A stretch of 64,000 nt of DNA. It comes from Nymphaea colorata (lineage: Eukaryota; Streptophyta; Magnoliopsida; Nymphaeales; Nymphaeaceae). The notes below the pieces were generated by a model. The model saw only the letters and a program-made list of their open reading frames with translations, searched no databases and was not told the origin of the DNA. The position numbers and the translations under genes are program-made. This document shows positions 49,600 to 62,233 of the stretch, in pieces (the stretch's first letter is position 1; each line of letters opens with the position of its first letter). The stretch covers positions 4,741,205 to 4,805,204 of the forward strand of contig NC_045138.2 of assembly GCF_008831285.2 (NCBI RefSeq). Reading direction: 5' to 3'.

Positions 49600-51506
49600 C
49601 TCAACATTAGGAACTCTTGCTACCAGGGGTTTTCTTGGATATGTCTCCAGAGCTTCAAAATTGTGCAAAGTTTTTAGAAGCAAGGAGTTTGAAAGGACAG
49701 TTCAGCTGGCATTCATCTGGCTTTACGTTGGAAGCTAAGTGCGTGCAGTCATGGAAAATATTTTATCCGGTCTTAAGTGGAAGTGGATATGCATATCCTT
49801 AAAAGTTCTTGAAAAACAAAGAACCTGTATTGGATGGACTCTTCAATGTTCTTGAAACACGTAATTAGTTCTGGATGATTTTGGACGCTTGTTAGTTTGG
49901 ATAGTTGAGGTGAAGGTGTCATGTAACTGCTGCAATGTTTACTTAATGATTAGTTCCCAAATTTTTTCTGATGTCTGGCTTGCTTTCTATTGTATTTTAA
50001 AAGTTTCACCATGAAAGGTTTACCTGCAAGTTTGCCATTTCCATTCTGAAGGCATTCTTCATAAGCCCCATTTTGCTATAAGCTAAAAATGGGAGGCGAA
50101 TCTAGAACCTCATGCATTAACTTAAATTCTCCAAAATAAAGTAGAAAAACATTTGATTTTCATAAGCGCATTTCTAGCACTCGTGTTTATTTTATCTTTT
50201 GGTTCGTTAAATAGGTTAATGATTTAATACTTTCCCCTTCTGTAGACATCATGGTTCTGCAATTTTGTGACCATAATGAATCTTACAGAAGATATCATCT
50301 ACATGAAAAAATGACAGACACTTGGATATGTAGAACAATTACATAGAAACTCAGATTCAAAGTTCAAAGATACAAAAATAGTCAGCTTCCAGCTTCTGAC
50401 AAAGTGTGCTTCCAAGAATATGCAAAAGTTTTTGTTAACCATGGTGCGGTTCATGTCCAGTCCAATATATTGAATAGAGAATATTACTTTAGGTTAGTGC
50501 TATGCCTTTTATGTTTTTATCTTTTGGACTGATAATAAACTTTGAGAGCCATTTACCTGCATCACATCTATCTGGAGGTCATGCTGTAGAAGTCCAGATT
50601 ATTTTATGGGCACAGGTATCTTTAGACAGGCGAAGAACTATATAGCAGTTATCAGACGATGGATCAATTTAATTTATATAAAATGTATAACAGAGATGCA
50701 TCCATATAGATAGTGAGAACGCATGTCAGACTGGGTAAGGCACTGAACTTCTCCTTACACGACCTTCCAAGAGGGTACATGTGATGTTTCCAGAAGGTAC
50801 ATATGTATATATACACTTCAAAAGCACAATGTGCACGGTTGGAATAATACATCGAAGAAATCTAGTACATTTTGGCTGAATATAATATCTATTCTGGCAG
50901 AGGGTTATACAAGGGGTATCAAGTTTGAATATCTTATTGAGTCTTTTCTCCCCTATGGCAACAAGAACATAGAAGGAAAATAAATGCTGGCGGCCAGCTA
51001 AGTTTATTGATTTTCTCTTCATAATTTTCCATTTGTCCCTTCGAATTTCATAGGTTCAAGTTATTTTAATTATGTCAAGGATGTGAATTTCCAACATTCC
51101 ATATCTCAAGGATCTTTCAGTTTCCTATATAAGTGAAGGTTTAGCCCTAAATTCTTGTCACAGTTGGTCATGTGAGACTGAGGAATTCCAGTACATGTCA
51201 ACTTCGGCATACTCGGTGTGTTTGGTCGGCTAGCAAAATATGTCTTCTGATGATCTCTAGATTTTTCTGCAGAGCATGATTTACGATGCTTAAGCAAATG
51301 ATTACACATCCAAGGAAATGAGGCTCTGTAACTAGGAATCATGGTGAGTGGTTAGAGTAAATGCTATAAACAGCACAATTTTTTTATCAAAATGATATAA
51401 GAAAAGCAGAGTAGCTTACATATTCCAAACATACACAAGTTAGGTGGAATTTCGTCATTTGTGACTTGCTTTATTACATTTTCTGATGGTTTCAAGGAAG
51501 AACAAG
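49600..51506. other. Non-coding stretch downstream of ABCG5-like gene
   Basis: No gene seen. Short frames on both strands lack coding character. Confidence 0.5.
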
Positions 51507-53381
51507 TCAGACTAAAAGCTGCTTTAGGCTGCCATGAGAGCACCTGCATCTGAGGATGATGTAGGAAAAGAATCTGTAGGCTACTATGAAGCAGATCATG
51601 TACATCACGCTCCTCCATCTGTCTGCCTCTCCAAGGCCTTGCCCTTTAAGCACATCCTCACCAGTCATCAAGCATCTACCAAACTTGTAACCCAGGCATC
51701 CCTTCCAAGACGAAAATTCATTTACCATGAATGCTTCAAATGGATACTTGAACAGAGAAATGTAATGCATGAAGATCCAGTATCTTGGTATTTGATCCTT
51801 CGATATAAAGTATCCAGAAAACAGAAAAAATGATCCCATGACACCTGCAATCACTGAATTCCCAATGATGAAATTTGAAGCCAAAGCACTGAAGCACGCA
51901 ACAACAGAATTTGCGGTATACAAAACTAGCCAGATTATCAAAACAAAGTAGAGGAAAGCTGAGAAGCTCCTAGTCAGACCCACAAGCCAATATAGTGGAA
52001 TGGAGAACAGCAATGCCAAGATGAGCAGAAATGGCAGAAAAACTAATCCATTTGCAATTACGTACGATGATATCCTGTAGCTACCGGATGAAATCTCTTT
52101 CATTAGGATCTCTCTTTCCTGCAAGAAGATTGGTAGAGCTTCTGTTGTGCAGGATAGCAGGAAAGTTAAAATGAAAGCAAACAGGCCTATTCTTTCTTGC
52201 TGACCGGTTATGCTTCGGTTGAGATCATGAAAGATGGTCCCCAGAACCAAACCGGCTATTAACATTTGCAAAGTCCGCACGGCAAAAAGCTCCTTTGTTC
52301 TAAATGTGCTTTTGGCGAATCGCTCCATAAGGATAATAATCTCCTTGATCCTCGAATTGGCACATATCCATTCAGAACTAAATCCTCCACCCTCATCAAA
52401 GCTTCCCTCGACTGCTTTGTTCAGTCGGAACAGCTGCTGTAGCGTCCCTTTATTCCTAGCTTCTTCATATTGGTATTGAGGAAGTTGTTTGCGAATATCA
52501 TCAACTGCATCAATTGCAAATTCAATTATGTTTACATGCATAGGAATCTCCAAACCTGCTGATACCAAATGATTTTGGAGCTGCTGTGTGGTGCCATGAT
52601 GGAGCACTGACCCATTGGCCAATAGCAGGACAGAATTGAAAAGCTTTATGATCTTGAATCCTGGTTGGTGAATGCTTAGAATTACTGTCCTGCCATGAAT
52701 CTCGGCCATGAGCTTAAGCATATCAATGATCTGCAGAGCTGATGTGCTGTCCAAGCCAGATGTGGGCTCGTCCAGCAAAAGCACTGCAGGATCATGGATG
52801 ACATCAACACCTATCGAGACACGTCTTCTTTCTCCACCGGAGATGCCTCTGATCTTCTCATTGCCAATTCGTGAATGTGCAATGTGTTCCAAGCCGAGTT
52901 CCTTAATCAGAGATTCAACTTTATCAACCCGTTCCGAGTAGGGGAGCTTCAGTTTGAGCCTAGCACTGAACAAGAGTGTTTCTTCAACTGTTAGGAGTGG
53001 AAACAAAGTGTCTTTCTGTGTCACATACCCAGAAATCTTCTTGAACAGGATCCTGTCAATTGGTTTCTGGTTGACTAATATGTTTGATGTTTGTGGAATG
53101 ATCCGTCCTGCTAAGATCTCAAGGAGACTGGATTTTCCGGCGCCGCTAGGCCCAACAATGGCAAGTATCTCCCATGGCCTTGCTCTGCAGCTCACATTCT
53201 TCAGAACATGTTTAGCCCTCTTAACCATCCCAACTTTTTGTTCCTCATCTACTGGATTTGGTGAGCTGAGCTCCTCTTCTCTGCTCCATATCCTGAAAGG
53301 GTGGCTTGTTTTCTCCACATCTACCTTGTAGTTGATACATTTGGCTTCTATTTCACAGCCCTTCTTCATCACGGATTCCAT
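51507..53381 (-). CDS. ABCG5: ABC transporter G family half-transporter, ABCG5-like
   Basis: This intronless 624-residue protein is a plasma-membrane half-transporter of the white-brown complex type, which dimerises and usually exports lipids or related compounds. The nucleotide-binding domain comes first: Walker A GPSGAGKSS (about residue 78), signature ISGGERRRVSIG (about 181), Walker B VLLLDEPTSGLD (about 200) and the switch His in SIHQPG (about 237). About six membrane segments follow from about residue 370, with the family motif EREILMKEISSGSYR between segments and FFLFSGYFIS near the end. From memory it follows Arabidopsis ABCG5 closely (CEIEA start, RPWEILAIVGPSG, ILRCRCS end) and less ABCG10. 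AtABCG5 has been linked to seedling cuticle. The Met at 53381 is used; MKKGCEIEA five residues on is an alternative start. All catalytic motifs are intact. Confidence 0.93.
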   Translation of the reverse strand: MESVMKKGCEIEAKCINYKVDVEKTSHPFRIWSREEELSSPNPVDEEQKVGMVKRAKHVLKNVSCRARPWEILAIVGPSGAGKSSLLEILAGRIIPQTSNILVNQKPIDRILFKKISGYVTQKDTLFPLLTVEETLLFSARLKLKLPYSERVDKVESLIKELGLEHIAHSRIGNEKIRGISGGERRRVSIGVDVIHDPAVLLLDEPTSGLDSTSALQIIDMLKLMAEIHGRTVILSIHQPGFKIIKLFNSVLLLANGSVLHHGTTQQLQNHLVSAGLEIPMHVNIIEFAIDAVDDIRKQLPQYQYEEARNKGTLQQLFRLNKAVEGSFDEGGGFSSEWICANSRIKEIIILMERFAKSTFRTKELFAVRTLQMLIAGLVLGTIFHDLNRSITGQQERIGLFAFILTFLLSCTTEALPIFLQEREILMKEISSGSYRISSYVIANGLVFLPFLLILALLFSIPLYWLVGLTRSFSAFLYFVLIIWLVLYTANSVVACFSALASNFIIGNSVIAGVMGSFFLFSGYFISKDQIPRYWIFMHYISLFKYPFEAFMVNEFSSWKGCLGYKFGRCLMTGEDVLKGQGLGEADRWRSVMYMICFIVAYRFFSYIILRCRCSHGSLKQLLV

Positions 53382-53436
53382 CTCTAGTGATCTCTGCTAT
53401 GAATCTGCTTCTACTCTCACACGGACTGTATAAATG

Positions 53437-53443
53437 ATTTATA
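53437..53443 (-). promoter_or_regulatory. TATA box of the ABCG5-like gene
   Basis: On - the sequence CTCTATAAATC contains TATAAAT about 56 bases before the ATG. Transcription would start roughly 30 bases downstream, leaving a short leader. A second TATA-like element (TTATAC) lies closer to the ATG at about 53428. Confidence 0.45.
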
Positions 53444-53550
53444 GAGGCAGACTGCTGAAATTATTAAAAGAAATCCTTGTTTCTTACTCACTCTTTTGAA
53501 CTTCTCCAAAACTAATATACGTTGGCTTGAGGCCCACTTTAAGAAAATGA

Positions 53551-53958
53551 CTAAATGCCCCTTTGTAAGCAAGTGGTATTCTCCTCCAATTCTAGAAAGC
53601 TTGTCTTATGTCTTGATATTGCATTTCTTTTTTTGCCTATTAACATTGTACTTGGAATTTTAGCTTGCTTACTGATCCAGTGATCCCAATTACCTGATTC
53701 AGTCGTTCTATCTTTCATAAGCAACCAACCTGTTGGCCGCTGGCTATTAAATGTTGGACTATTGTATAAAATATTGCATCTACATCTCTTTTCAGTTGGA
53801 TAGGCACCCGCATTCTGAATCACAGGCTTCTCTGGAAAGTTCTGACTGCCAATTGATTTTAGCTTATTGCTGTAGCCGTGCTTTTCTATCGGAAAAGAAA
53901 TAGGAATGTCCACAAAGTTCTGTTCATAGTAGCCACTCATATCGAAATCAGGATCCAC
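53551..53958 (-). other. Unidentified open frame upstream of ABCG5-like
   Basis: A 135-codon frame follows ACCATAG|CTCGTG, possibly a splice acceptor, and starts DPDFDMSGYYEQNFVDIPIS. Composition is not simple-sequence. I do not recognise it. It lies in the same orientation, 170 bases upstream of the transporter ATG, so it may be chance, an orphan exon or a remnant of another gene. Confidence 0.2.
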
Positions 53959-53999
53959 GAGCTATGGTTAGAAATTTGGATTGAAGCCCTTCCAAATGT

Positions 54000-55775
54000 G
54001 GATGAAGGTTTAAGGAGAAATATTAACCTGTTCGAGCTCTGTTTTGAAGTTTAAACTATTGGAGCTTTACTGTCTCAGTTTAAACCATTTGAACTTTACT
54101 GTCTTGGTTACATTCTGGTTCACTTCTCAGTTAGTCCAGCCCCTCAGAGAGACAGAGGAAGAGAGAGAGTGGTTGGTAATTTCACATGCAGTGTATCAGA
54201 CATTTCACATGTATGCTTGCATTATTTCCCACGAACGCGACAACAGAAGGCCATCTTCTCGAAGCACTAAACTACAAATACTCGAGTTGAAGGGGAAGGG
54301 CTACAACTTTCAAGAATTCATAACACGCAGGGCATTTCAGTCATTGACATTTTATGCAATATCCATTACACTCTAGCCCACTCCATGGTTCTCTTCTTGT
54401 CTCGAGGCACCCTCTGTCGACAATGAGATATTGTTGGTAGGAATTTTCTTCTTTCACATGGGCACCTTGGTCATCCCCTGAGAAGCATCTAGAATGTGCC
54501 ATGTGGAAAGAAGCCGGTGGCACGTCAGACGAAAAGTTGGTAGCTTGTGGTCAGGATTGCTCAAAAAGATTCTGGCAGCTATCCCAAGAAGCCTGTGGTT
54601 AAAATTTGAACTTGGGGTGCCAAATGCCCCATATTGGTTGATCATATTACTGTATTGCAACTCCCCACCTTGATTTTTTTATGCAGCTTCTGACTCCCTG
54701 AACTTCTTCTTCATGTGTTCAGGGCACAACTCTGTGATTCACTGTTCTGTTGTTAGATTTTTTTTTATGATATCAAACAAAATACTGAAGGGAACAGTAC
54801 TGAAACAACAATTGGTTGCAGGAGGAAGAAACAGTCAACTCATTGAGCCAATCGTATTGTTGCATGGAAATATCACTGTTGAATCCGTGGTTCAATGTGC
54901 TAGCTAGATGTAAGGTCTCACTCTTATACAAAACCTGGAGATCTTTAGGTTTGCATTACAAATTGTTTTATCTCAAAGAAAAAGAAGTTGTATCTGGTCG
55001 ATTGATTCGAGCAGCTGGACTGCAATGCTGGTTTATGTATTGGATCATGTTTTGTATCACACAAGGCATAAGTATCAGGGAACAGAAAAACTTGATCGAG
55101 CTACCACCAATCAAGTTGAAGAAGAATTTAGGAGTTTTAAGGAATGCCGCATGCCAAGTGATCAATCATTCTTGGTGATTTTGATCGAAAAATCAGTTCA
55201 AACTTCGAACTGCAGAAAAGGAAGCTTAGTGCAGTATCAACTCAGCATTGGATAGACACGTATGGCCTTTTTTTTATCATTTAGCATCAATGGTATTGGA
55301 TGAATGATGGTATAATATCATCTGGATTAACAAATAGAATCTTCTTTTTAGTTAAGCTGATCCATTTTACTTTCTGAGAATGAAGAAACTGTGGATGTTC
55401 GAGTGGTCTACCATCGATGGAGCATTCCTTGATCAGTTTCTATTGTGGGGATGGCATGGCAGAACTGTTATCCTGCTCCAGGAGGAGGATGTCATCGGGA
55501 TTTCGCAGTGGGCCCGTCTGACGTGGAGGACTTAGTGGTGTAGGAATGTGAAGTGGCAGGTACTGAGCTGAGGTGGCAGCGATTGCTTTGTGGTTAGTAC
55601 AAGAGGCAAATGGCCCGTGGGGACCACACCCCACTACTTTGCTTTGTTTCTGGGAAACCCGTGACCCTCTACGAGAGCCCGTGACTCTTTCCTCTCTCCC
55701 TCTCTTTTTTAAAGGATGGTATGGTCTGGAGCCCGTGAACGGTTTCATGCATGCATATAAATTATAAAAGTGAAC
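54000..55775. other. Non-coding stretch
   Basis: Several frames of 60-120 codons occur on both strands, but none resembles a known family. The block 55440-55740 is more GC-rich. Confidence 0.45.
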
Positions 55776-55776
55776 T

Positions 55777-55778
<2 letters not shown>

Positions 55779-55861
<83 letters not shown>
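55779..55861. repeat. Compound (CT)n(AT)n microsatellite
   Basis: About 24 CT units are followed by about 17 AT units. Confidence 0.92.
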
Positions 55862-55865
<4 letters not shown>

Positions 55866-56004
55866 TTAAAAAATCTCTCCCTATCGATGTTGATTGGACA
55901 CTTTGGAATGTGAAATCACAGGTATCCTCCAGCTATAGAGAGGGAGAGACAGTACGTGGTGGAGAGGGAGAGAGACTGAGAGACTAGACGGTGGAGAAAG
56001 AGAG

Positions 56005-56293
56005 AGAGTTCACGGTGGTTTTGAACCATAGATCATTTACGTAGCTAACCCTTTGCCCTGTTTTGAGAGAGAGAGAGAGTAATGGTGGTTTTGGTGCACG
56101 AACCATTCTGAACCGTGAATCGCATATGAGAGAGAGTACATGGTGATTTTGGACCATGAATAGGTAGGTAGAGCCTACTCATTTCCCTGCGCAATGGTGG
56201 TTTTGGACCATGAATTATATAACAGAGAGAGTGTACATGGTGGTTTTTAACCATGAATGATATGTATAGCCTACTCTTTTCCTTGCTTTTCAC

Positions 56294-56345
<52 letters not shown>

Positions 56346-56400
56346 CATGGCTGTTTCTGAGCCATGAAAGATATGTGCGGCCTACCCATTTTCTCTTTGT
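56005..56400. repeat. Degenerate minisatellite with a recurring small hairpin
   Basis: Six related units contain a motif like CATGGTGGTTTTGGACCATG, at about 56011, 56080, 56138, 56192, 56235 and 56346. The units also share GAGAGAGAG and GCCTAC(T/C)C(A/T)TTT segments. In each, the outer bases can pair (ATGGT with ACCAT), and in the last copy both arms change together (CATGGCT with AGCCATG). Spacing varies between about 43 and 110 bases. Confidence 0.75.
56297..56342. repeat. (GA)n microsatellite
   Basis: An uninterrupted GA run of about 46 bases inside the minisatellite region. Confidence 0.92.
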
Positions 56401-56409
56401 TCATATTGT

Positions 56410-58080
56410 AACTATTTATTTACTCAAAGGCTGCCTCATACTTCTCATCCATTAAGAACATAACTCCCCTTCTCGACTTCTCTGCAGGAAAACAGATAGA
56501 AATGAAAACAATGCAGATTCCAATAAACTATCTTAGCTCAAATTCCAAAAGAAAAAAAAAAATTCTTAAACAAGTGCTTTTAACATGTAAACAGCTGCCA
56601 GAATGATACAGCAAAAGAATTCGGGGGGCAGTAGCACTCCCTTTTCTCTCACGTTTAAAGGTTTAGCATATTCTTCTCAGTTTCACCTCTGCATGCAAGG
56701 GCAGGGAAAAGAGGAGCCCCATATGTCCTTTTCAAGTGTCCTCCATTGATCGAATGCAGAATAAGAAGAGCAAGCGGTTGAGGCCTCCGCTGCCTCTCCA
56801 ACAGCCCTCAACATCATTGAATGAAATTTGGCTTGGTAGGAAGATGTCCAGGGCACAGTACAGGCCGTCGTATTCAACCTAACCCCATTGGATGATAGGC
56901 TGCATCGTTATCATATAATAATTAGCTCAACTTTTGTGTGTTGTCGATCATTGCATGATTGTTAGTAGAAAGCACCATGTTGTGACTACCAACTCGAAAG
57001 TTTAATTTACATGAATTGTGTAGGTAGCGTTTCATTCGGGTCTTAAGAAAGAACCATGATTCACAATGCACCAAAACTTCATAATTTTGGAAGTATTATC
57101 TTCCTGAATTCATGCCAAAAACAAAAAAAATGCAAGAGATTTACGTACAGTGCCCAACAAATTATAGTGTTACTAGAAGTTATATTTCATCAACCAATGC
57201 CTAGATAGAAAGAAGAGGGGGTGGGGCGGTAGGGGTGGCAAGAGAGAATTTCTTATGATATTGCTGGTATAATTCTAGTTTCTTGATAAAGTAATTTGTT
57301 TCAACCTCTAAAGGTGTGTTTGGATGATACCCTTAAACACTGCTTTTAAAGGTAAAATATTGTTTTGACATGTTGGAGGTCTAAAACTGGGTTTTGAAGA
57401 AACTCAATTTTGGATGTAAAACATCGTGTTAGTCTCGTTACCCAATATGTAAATCAAGTTTTTAAAACTAATTAAATGATGCAGGTAAGTGGTCAGTTCA
57501 TGTTTCAAATTCTCATGACATTAACTGGTGAGGGCCACTGTTGTACTTAAAACGGGGTGAGGGAGCACCCAATACCCCAAAATATGAGTTTTATCTTATG
57601 GAGGCAAAAGGTTGGGTGGGGGCTTTGGGTCTATTCTTGAAGCAATATTTTACTTTTCACCCAAGAAAATTATTTAATTGACATTTTTTAAAGTGAACTA
57701 AAATTTGTATAATTTTTTATTTTTAAAATTATATATATGTGTGTGTGTGTGAAAAATTGGTAAAAACTAACCACTTATGTCAACAATAAAAACCAAACCC
57801 AATGATTTTTTTGTTAAAAAACTATTTTAAATAAAATATAAACATCTTAATAATTAATATATTTATAAAAAGTGTTTGATATAGAACATGCTTTTATTCT
57901 AATTGTTTTAATGAAAATGGTTTTTTTTTTATTATCATGTCATGGGGCCATTCATTTTTCCTTATTAAAAAAACACCATTAAAGCACATCAACTCATTTT
58001 ACATCATATCAATAAGGTTGGATTGTAAAGAAAACATCTTAAATTTCAAAATCATCCTTGACTTAATTATCTGACTTTTA
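56410..58080. other. Non-coding stretch
   Basis: No gene seen. The part 57300-57480 loosely resembles 25440-25690 (GTTTGGATGATACC, ACCCAA..CAAATCAA) and may be a shared transposon remnant. Confidence 0.45.
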
Positions 58081-58081
58081 C

Positions 58082-58084
<3 letters not shown>

Positions 58085-58125
<41 letters not shown>
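58085..58125. repeat. (AT)n microsatellite
   Basis: About 20 AT units. Confidence 0.92.
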
Positions 58126-58127
<2 letters not shown>

Positions 58128-58559
58128 AAAAAGTGAAAAGCATATACATAATGTCTCTCAACATAAATATTATCTTTTATTAGAAAATAAACACATATAC
58201 TTTAAACATGGTGAGGCTCAGCAGTTGATAGAATTAGAATTAGCTCAGATATCCAAAATGAGAATAGGTCTGGCGAGTTCATAGGCTAGCCAGGTAGCTA
58301 GCAGATCTACGTGTGGCCACAAATCCTAGGCGGAATATCCTGGCCCCAGACTTTTTTCTTTTTTTGCTTGTTTTTTCGTTTAGAAATCGAAGAACTCCAG
58401 GATTCGACATTAAAAATTTGTGTCCCCCCGTGAACACCGTCTCTGAAATTTGATAATTCAAATCGGGCTGAAATCAGATTTGCTCTTTCCCCCTTTCTAA
58501 TTTCCAAAGGCATCAGTTCCCCATCATTTCAGATATATAATCCTTCTCACGTTTTACAT

Positions 58560-58562
<3 letters not shown>

Positions 58563-58595
<33 letters not shown>
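58563..58595. repeat. (CT)n microsatellite
   Basis: About 16 CT units. Confidence 0.92.
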
Positions 58596-58598
<3 letters not shown>

Positions 58599-59156
58599 CC
58601 ACCACTCAAGAAAGACTGAAATTTTTATATAATAATTTGTCTAAAACATATATAGGGCTTGCTTTTGATGCTACAAAATGCTGTTCTCACCACACTTTAA
58701 CTTATGCGTTCATAACTTTTGTTTATATACAAAAAATTGAAATCTTACCTGCCAACTTTTTAAATGTGTTGACAAATTACTGTAGCAGTTTGATTATTTA
58801 ATGAAGAAACACCATTAGCAGTTTGAATCTGATCTCTCGCATTAGTGTCGATTCTTGCTGCTCTGTCCACATGAATATGGATCGGATTATTTGAATTTAT
58901 CTAAGATCTGAAAAAGAAAATCATGAAAACACAATGTAGCCTGATGTTTTCACATGGCCAGCCATTATAGAGAATTTGATCTTCATGGTTTTCACAAAAT
59001 TCTATAAAACTGAAGATTCAGTTCACTGATTTTCAAGTTTTATCTACGCATTTATGGTACCACCTTTTTTTAATATAAAGATAGACCACAGAAAAAATGC
59101 ACGAAAATGTTTTAAAATTAAGAAAGACACTGATTGGATCAATCCGAAGGCGTGTG

Positions 59157-59158
<2 letters not shown>

Positions 59159-59212
<54 letters not shown>
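59159..59212. repeat. (AT)n microsatellite
   Basis: About 27 AT units directly before a two-copy direct repeat. Confidence 0.92.
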
Positions 59213-59215
<3 letters not shown>

Positions 59216-59219
59216 CTGT

Positions 59220-59522
59220 ATAATTAATATTAAAGACCAAATCATGCATCATGTTTTCTTTGAAATAAGTAGGCCATTTGTGGAATCATCAAGCCTTTTG
59301 TTTATTGTGGGCCATCCAGTATAATATATGTCGGACATTTAAAATTCCGGACTATATATATATATATTTATAACTTTCAATAAACGTAGTTAAACTCATA
59401 TCCGTACATGTATGACGCATAATTGATACTAAAATCAAATGATGCATCATGTTTTCTTTGAAGCAAGCACGCTATTTAATGAATTATCAAACTTTTGTTC
59501 GTTCCGGCCATATTGTATTTGG
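59220..59522. repeat. Two-copy direct repeat, 200-bp period
   Basis: Copy 1 (59220-59330) and copy 2 (about 59419-59522) share ATGCATCATGTTTTCTTTGA and TCAA(G/A)C(C)TTTTGTT and GGCCAT. AT-rich sequence separates them. No coding content. Confidence 0.8.
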
Positions 59523-59529
59523 AATCCTA

Positions 59530-61680
59530 TATATACATAGAACTATTGGATTCTTCCGGACGGATGAGAGAGAGTGGGAGAGAGAGAAGATGTGGTTTTC
59601 ACGATAGGATATTTTTTTTTTCACATGGAGTGTAGAAGTAAGGTGGTCGGGATTTGTTGTCATTTATCGAGGACTGCGATTGTACGTGGTCCTCGTTTGT
59701 CCTTATACTTGTCATATCTTCATGGTGACTGATGGATGGCCCCGTCCCAAGACACCGCCAGTTTTTGCGTTGAACTGTCAGGACAATTTCTGCGGTCTAT
59801 ATTTAAAGCGGTAGATATTTTTTCTGAGTGGGTTGGATCCTCACACGAATCTGAACCAGTAAAAAATTGGTGATTGAAATATCAAACCTTGTTGGATCTG
59901 GATCACAAAACTGATGTAGAACTGATGTAGATGGATGGTTGAGAAAAAAATATAAAGAAAAATGTAAGAACTAATGCTAGATTATGAAAATATCCATTTT
60001 TTTCTTGTTTTTGTGTTAACCTTAGATCCTAATTAGATGTTAACCATTTATCCTGTTAGATCTTGATTAGATGGTTGTGTGACTTTAAAAAAACTATATT
60101 CTATCATTCATTTTTTTTTCATATATGCGTTTTAGAGTCATATAATCTGTACTATTTAATCAAATATAATTAATAGTTAAAAGAAAAATAAGAAGAATGA
60201 CAAGGCCTGTTATCACATTGTATGGAGTGGTAAGACCGCTTACACTCAAAGGATCTAAGGTTTGAACAGTAGCAATTTGAGTTCAAAAATGTATTATAGG
60301 TTCATTTAGACTTTAAAGCAAGCCATAACCTTGAGAAACTCAAGAACATCGCCTTGAAGGTTGATTATGCCAAACAGAGTTTATCTTAAGTAAATATTAA
60401 AAAAAAACTTATGTGTAGATCACCCTTTGTAATTGTTAACATGTATATTAGTGCAATGTTTAGATCCAGCTTGAGTGTCCGTGAACGCTGGTCCAGATCC
60501 AAGAATGATTGGGAAGCTTGATGGTTGCATTTTGGGTAGGGCGACAAAGCTAAAAATGTCTGTTGCTTTCTATCCTTTGTTTTCCTTTTAGGGGGTGGAT
60601 GATGCCGTGAAATATGTTTTGGAGTTTCTTTTGCCGGTGAAACTTTTTAGTGAACAACTTTACCCCTGTTTGATTCAAAGGGTACAAAAGCACCATGGAA
60701 GGCATTTGATGACAAAAACATTTAGAACACATATTCTCGCATATATGTTTTAGAAACACCATGTTTTTGTGTGATTATGGATGTGGTTCTTAAATCAGAA
60801 AAACCAAATGCTAGATATAATTCCAAGAACATAATGTTCTTCTTGTCTTCTACTCTCGTTAAAGTTTATAAAAATTATATATAAAAGTTTATTTCTTCCT
60901 ACTTTTTATCTTACCGATAAAAACCTGATCACCACCAAAGTCTTACATGGCGAAGACCATGGAAAATCACAAGCTGCAGAATGGTAACTAGGTTGGCACT
61001 TGATCCAGAGTACCTTACTACCCTTTTGACACAAGAGAGAGAGAGAGAGAGAGAGAGCCCTTCTTTCCTACATACTGTTTCAAGATCTACCAAGCTAAGT
61101 TGAGGATACTGTGCTACTTCTTTGCAAGTTGGAATATTTTTAAAATTGAACCCTTGACATCCATTACTACTTGACACAAATACTTGTCTCAGCTTTTTAG
61201 TTTGAATACCAGAGTGCCAACAATGAGCTTTCAGGCAAGTTAAGGATTACCTAATACATTAACTTGGGTATCTAATTAGTATAAAAATAGATACTCACTA
61301 TAGTTTAACAGAACAATTGCCACTTTTTTTACATAAACAGTAAGGAAATTCCCATCAAATAAGAACTTATTTCTTTATCTGATGTACAAGGGAAATCACA
61401 CATTATAGCAAGAACTTTTTAGATAGAAAATGTCAAGATCTTATTTGATCAATCTTCATGCACAGAGCTAATAATGGCCCAGAAGCCAGAACTTATCTTA
61501 AAGCACCAGATCTGGAACCAGGTGGGTCCAGTAACACTGGAACATTGGATGTAACATGAATTCAAGGTAAGGTAACATTGACCTAGGTGTTCCTACCCTA
61601 TGCTTTTGCTGATCTTATCTGAATGCACATTATGGGAGAAAACTGAATCTACAGTCACATTTAATCAATATAAGCTGAAT
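59530..61680. other. Non-coding stretch
   Basis: No gene seen. A (GA)n run lies at 61034-61058. Confidence 0.45.
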
Positions 61681-61734
61681 CTATAGTTATATTTTGATCA
61701 ATGAAAGTCCATTTTTGCTGATGTGTGCACGTAT

Positions 61735-61860
61735 TGACATTAGCGGCACTACCTTCACTGACGTTTTCTCCTGCGCTACAAGATGTGTTAGCGAAGGCCT
61801 TACTGACCTTCCTCCTCCCTTTACTGACGTTTTTTTAGTGCCACTGAGGACTGCTTTCCC
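61735..61860. repeat. CACTA-like subterminal motifs
   Basis: CACTGACGTTTT and TACTGACGTTTTTTTAGTG occur within 100 bases. ACGTCAGT followed by CACTA-like ends is seen in plant CACTA-type elements. Ends and target duplication are not visible, so this is only a hint of an element remnant. Confidence 0.25.
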
Positions 61861-62010
61861 TAAAGTGTGGACCATGAGCTTATGAGAGTTTAATTTGCAA
61901 AAATATATCTTTACTCAGGTGAATTCATGGGTTGATCCAGTTTTAGAGGGAGATAAAACAAGAAAAGGAGTAGCCCATACAGCATAAGTAAAATTTGCTA
62001 ACAAGTTACA

Positions 62011-62037
62011 CTTGGCCTTTTGGCTAAGATCAAGTGT
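62011..62037 (+). pseudogene. U2 snRNA 5'-end fragment
   Basis: The stretch CTTGGCCTTTTGGCTAAGAT continuing CAAGTGT matches the highly conserved 5' part of U2 snRNA (known CTCGGCCTTTTGGCTAAGAT, one difference in the part shown). The match stops before the branch-site-pairing region, and the upstream plant snRNA promoter element (RTCCCACATCG) and the TATA box are absent. It is therefore a truncated copy, not a gene. Confidence 0.65.
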
Positions 62038-62233
62038 ATATTGATCAAATTTGACAGTAACCTATTTTGCAGCAGAAACAAGAATTTTTGGTAGATAATA
62101 AAACACAAAAGGAGAAAAGAACATGAACCAGGATATTGAAAGGTCCTCATCAATGTCATATTCAAAAGGCAAGCGAGTTGTTGTATTTTAATTTAAAAAG
62201 GCAAATTAAATGCTTATACTGATGTCAGGAACA

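Noticed and set aside
54816..55178. 120-codon plus frame
   Set aside because: Overlaps other frames on both strands with no recognisable domain; probably chance.
62011..62037. Functional U2 snRNA gene
   Set aside because: The match is only 27 bases and the upstream promoter elements are missing.
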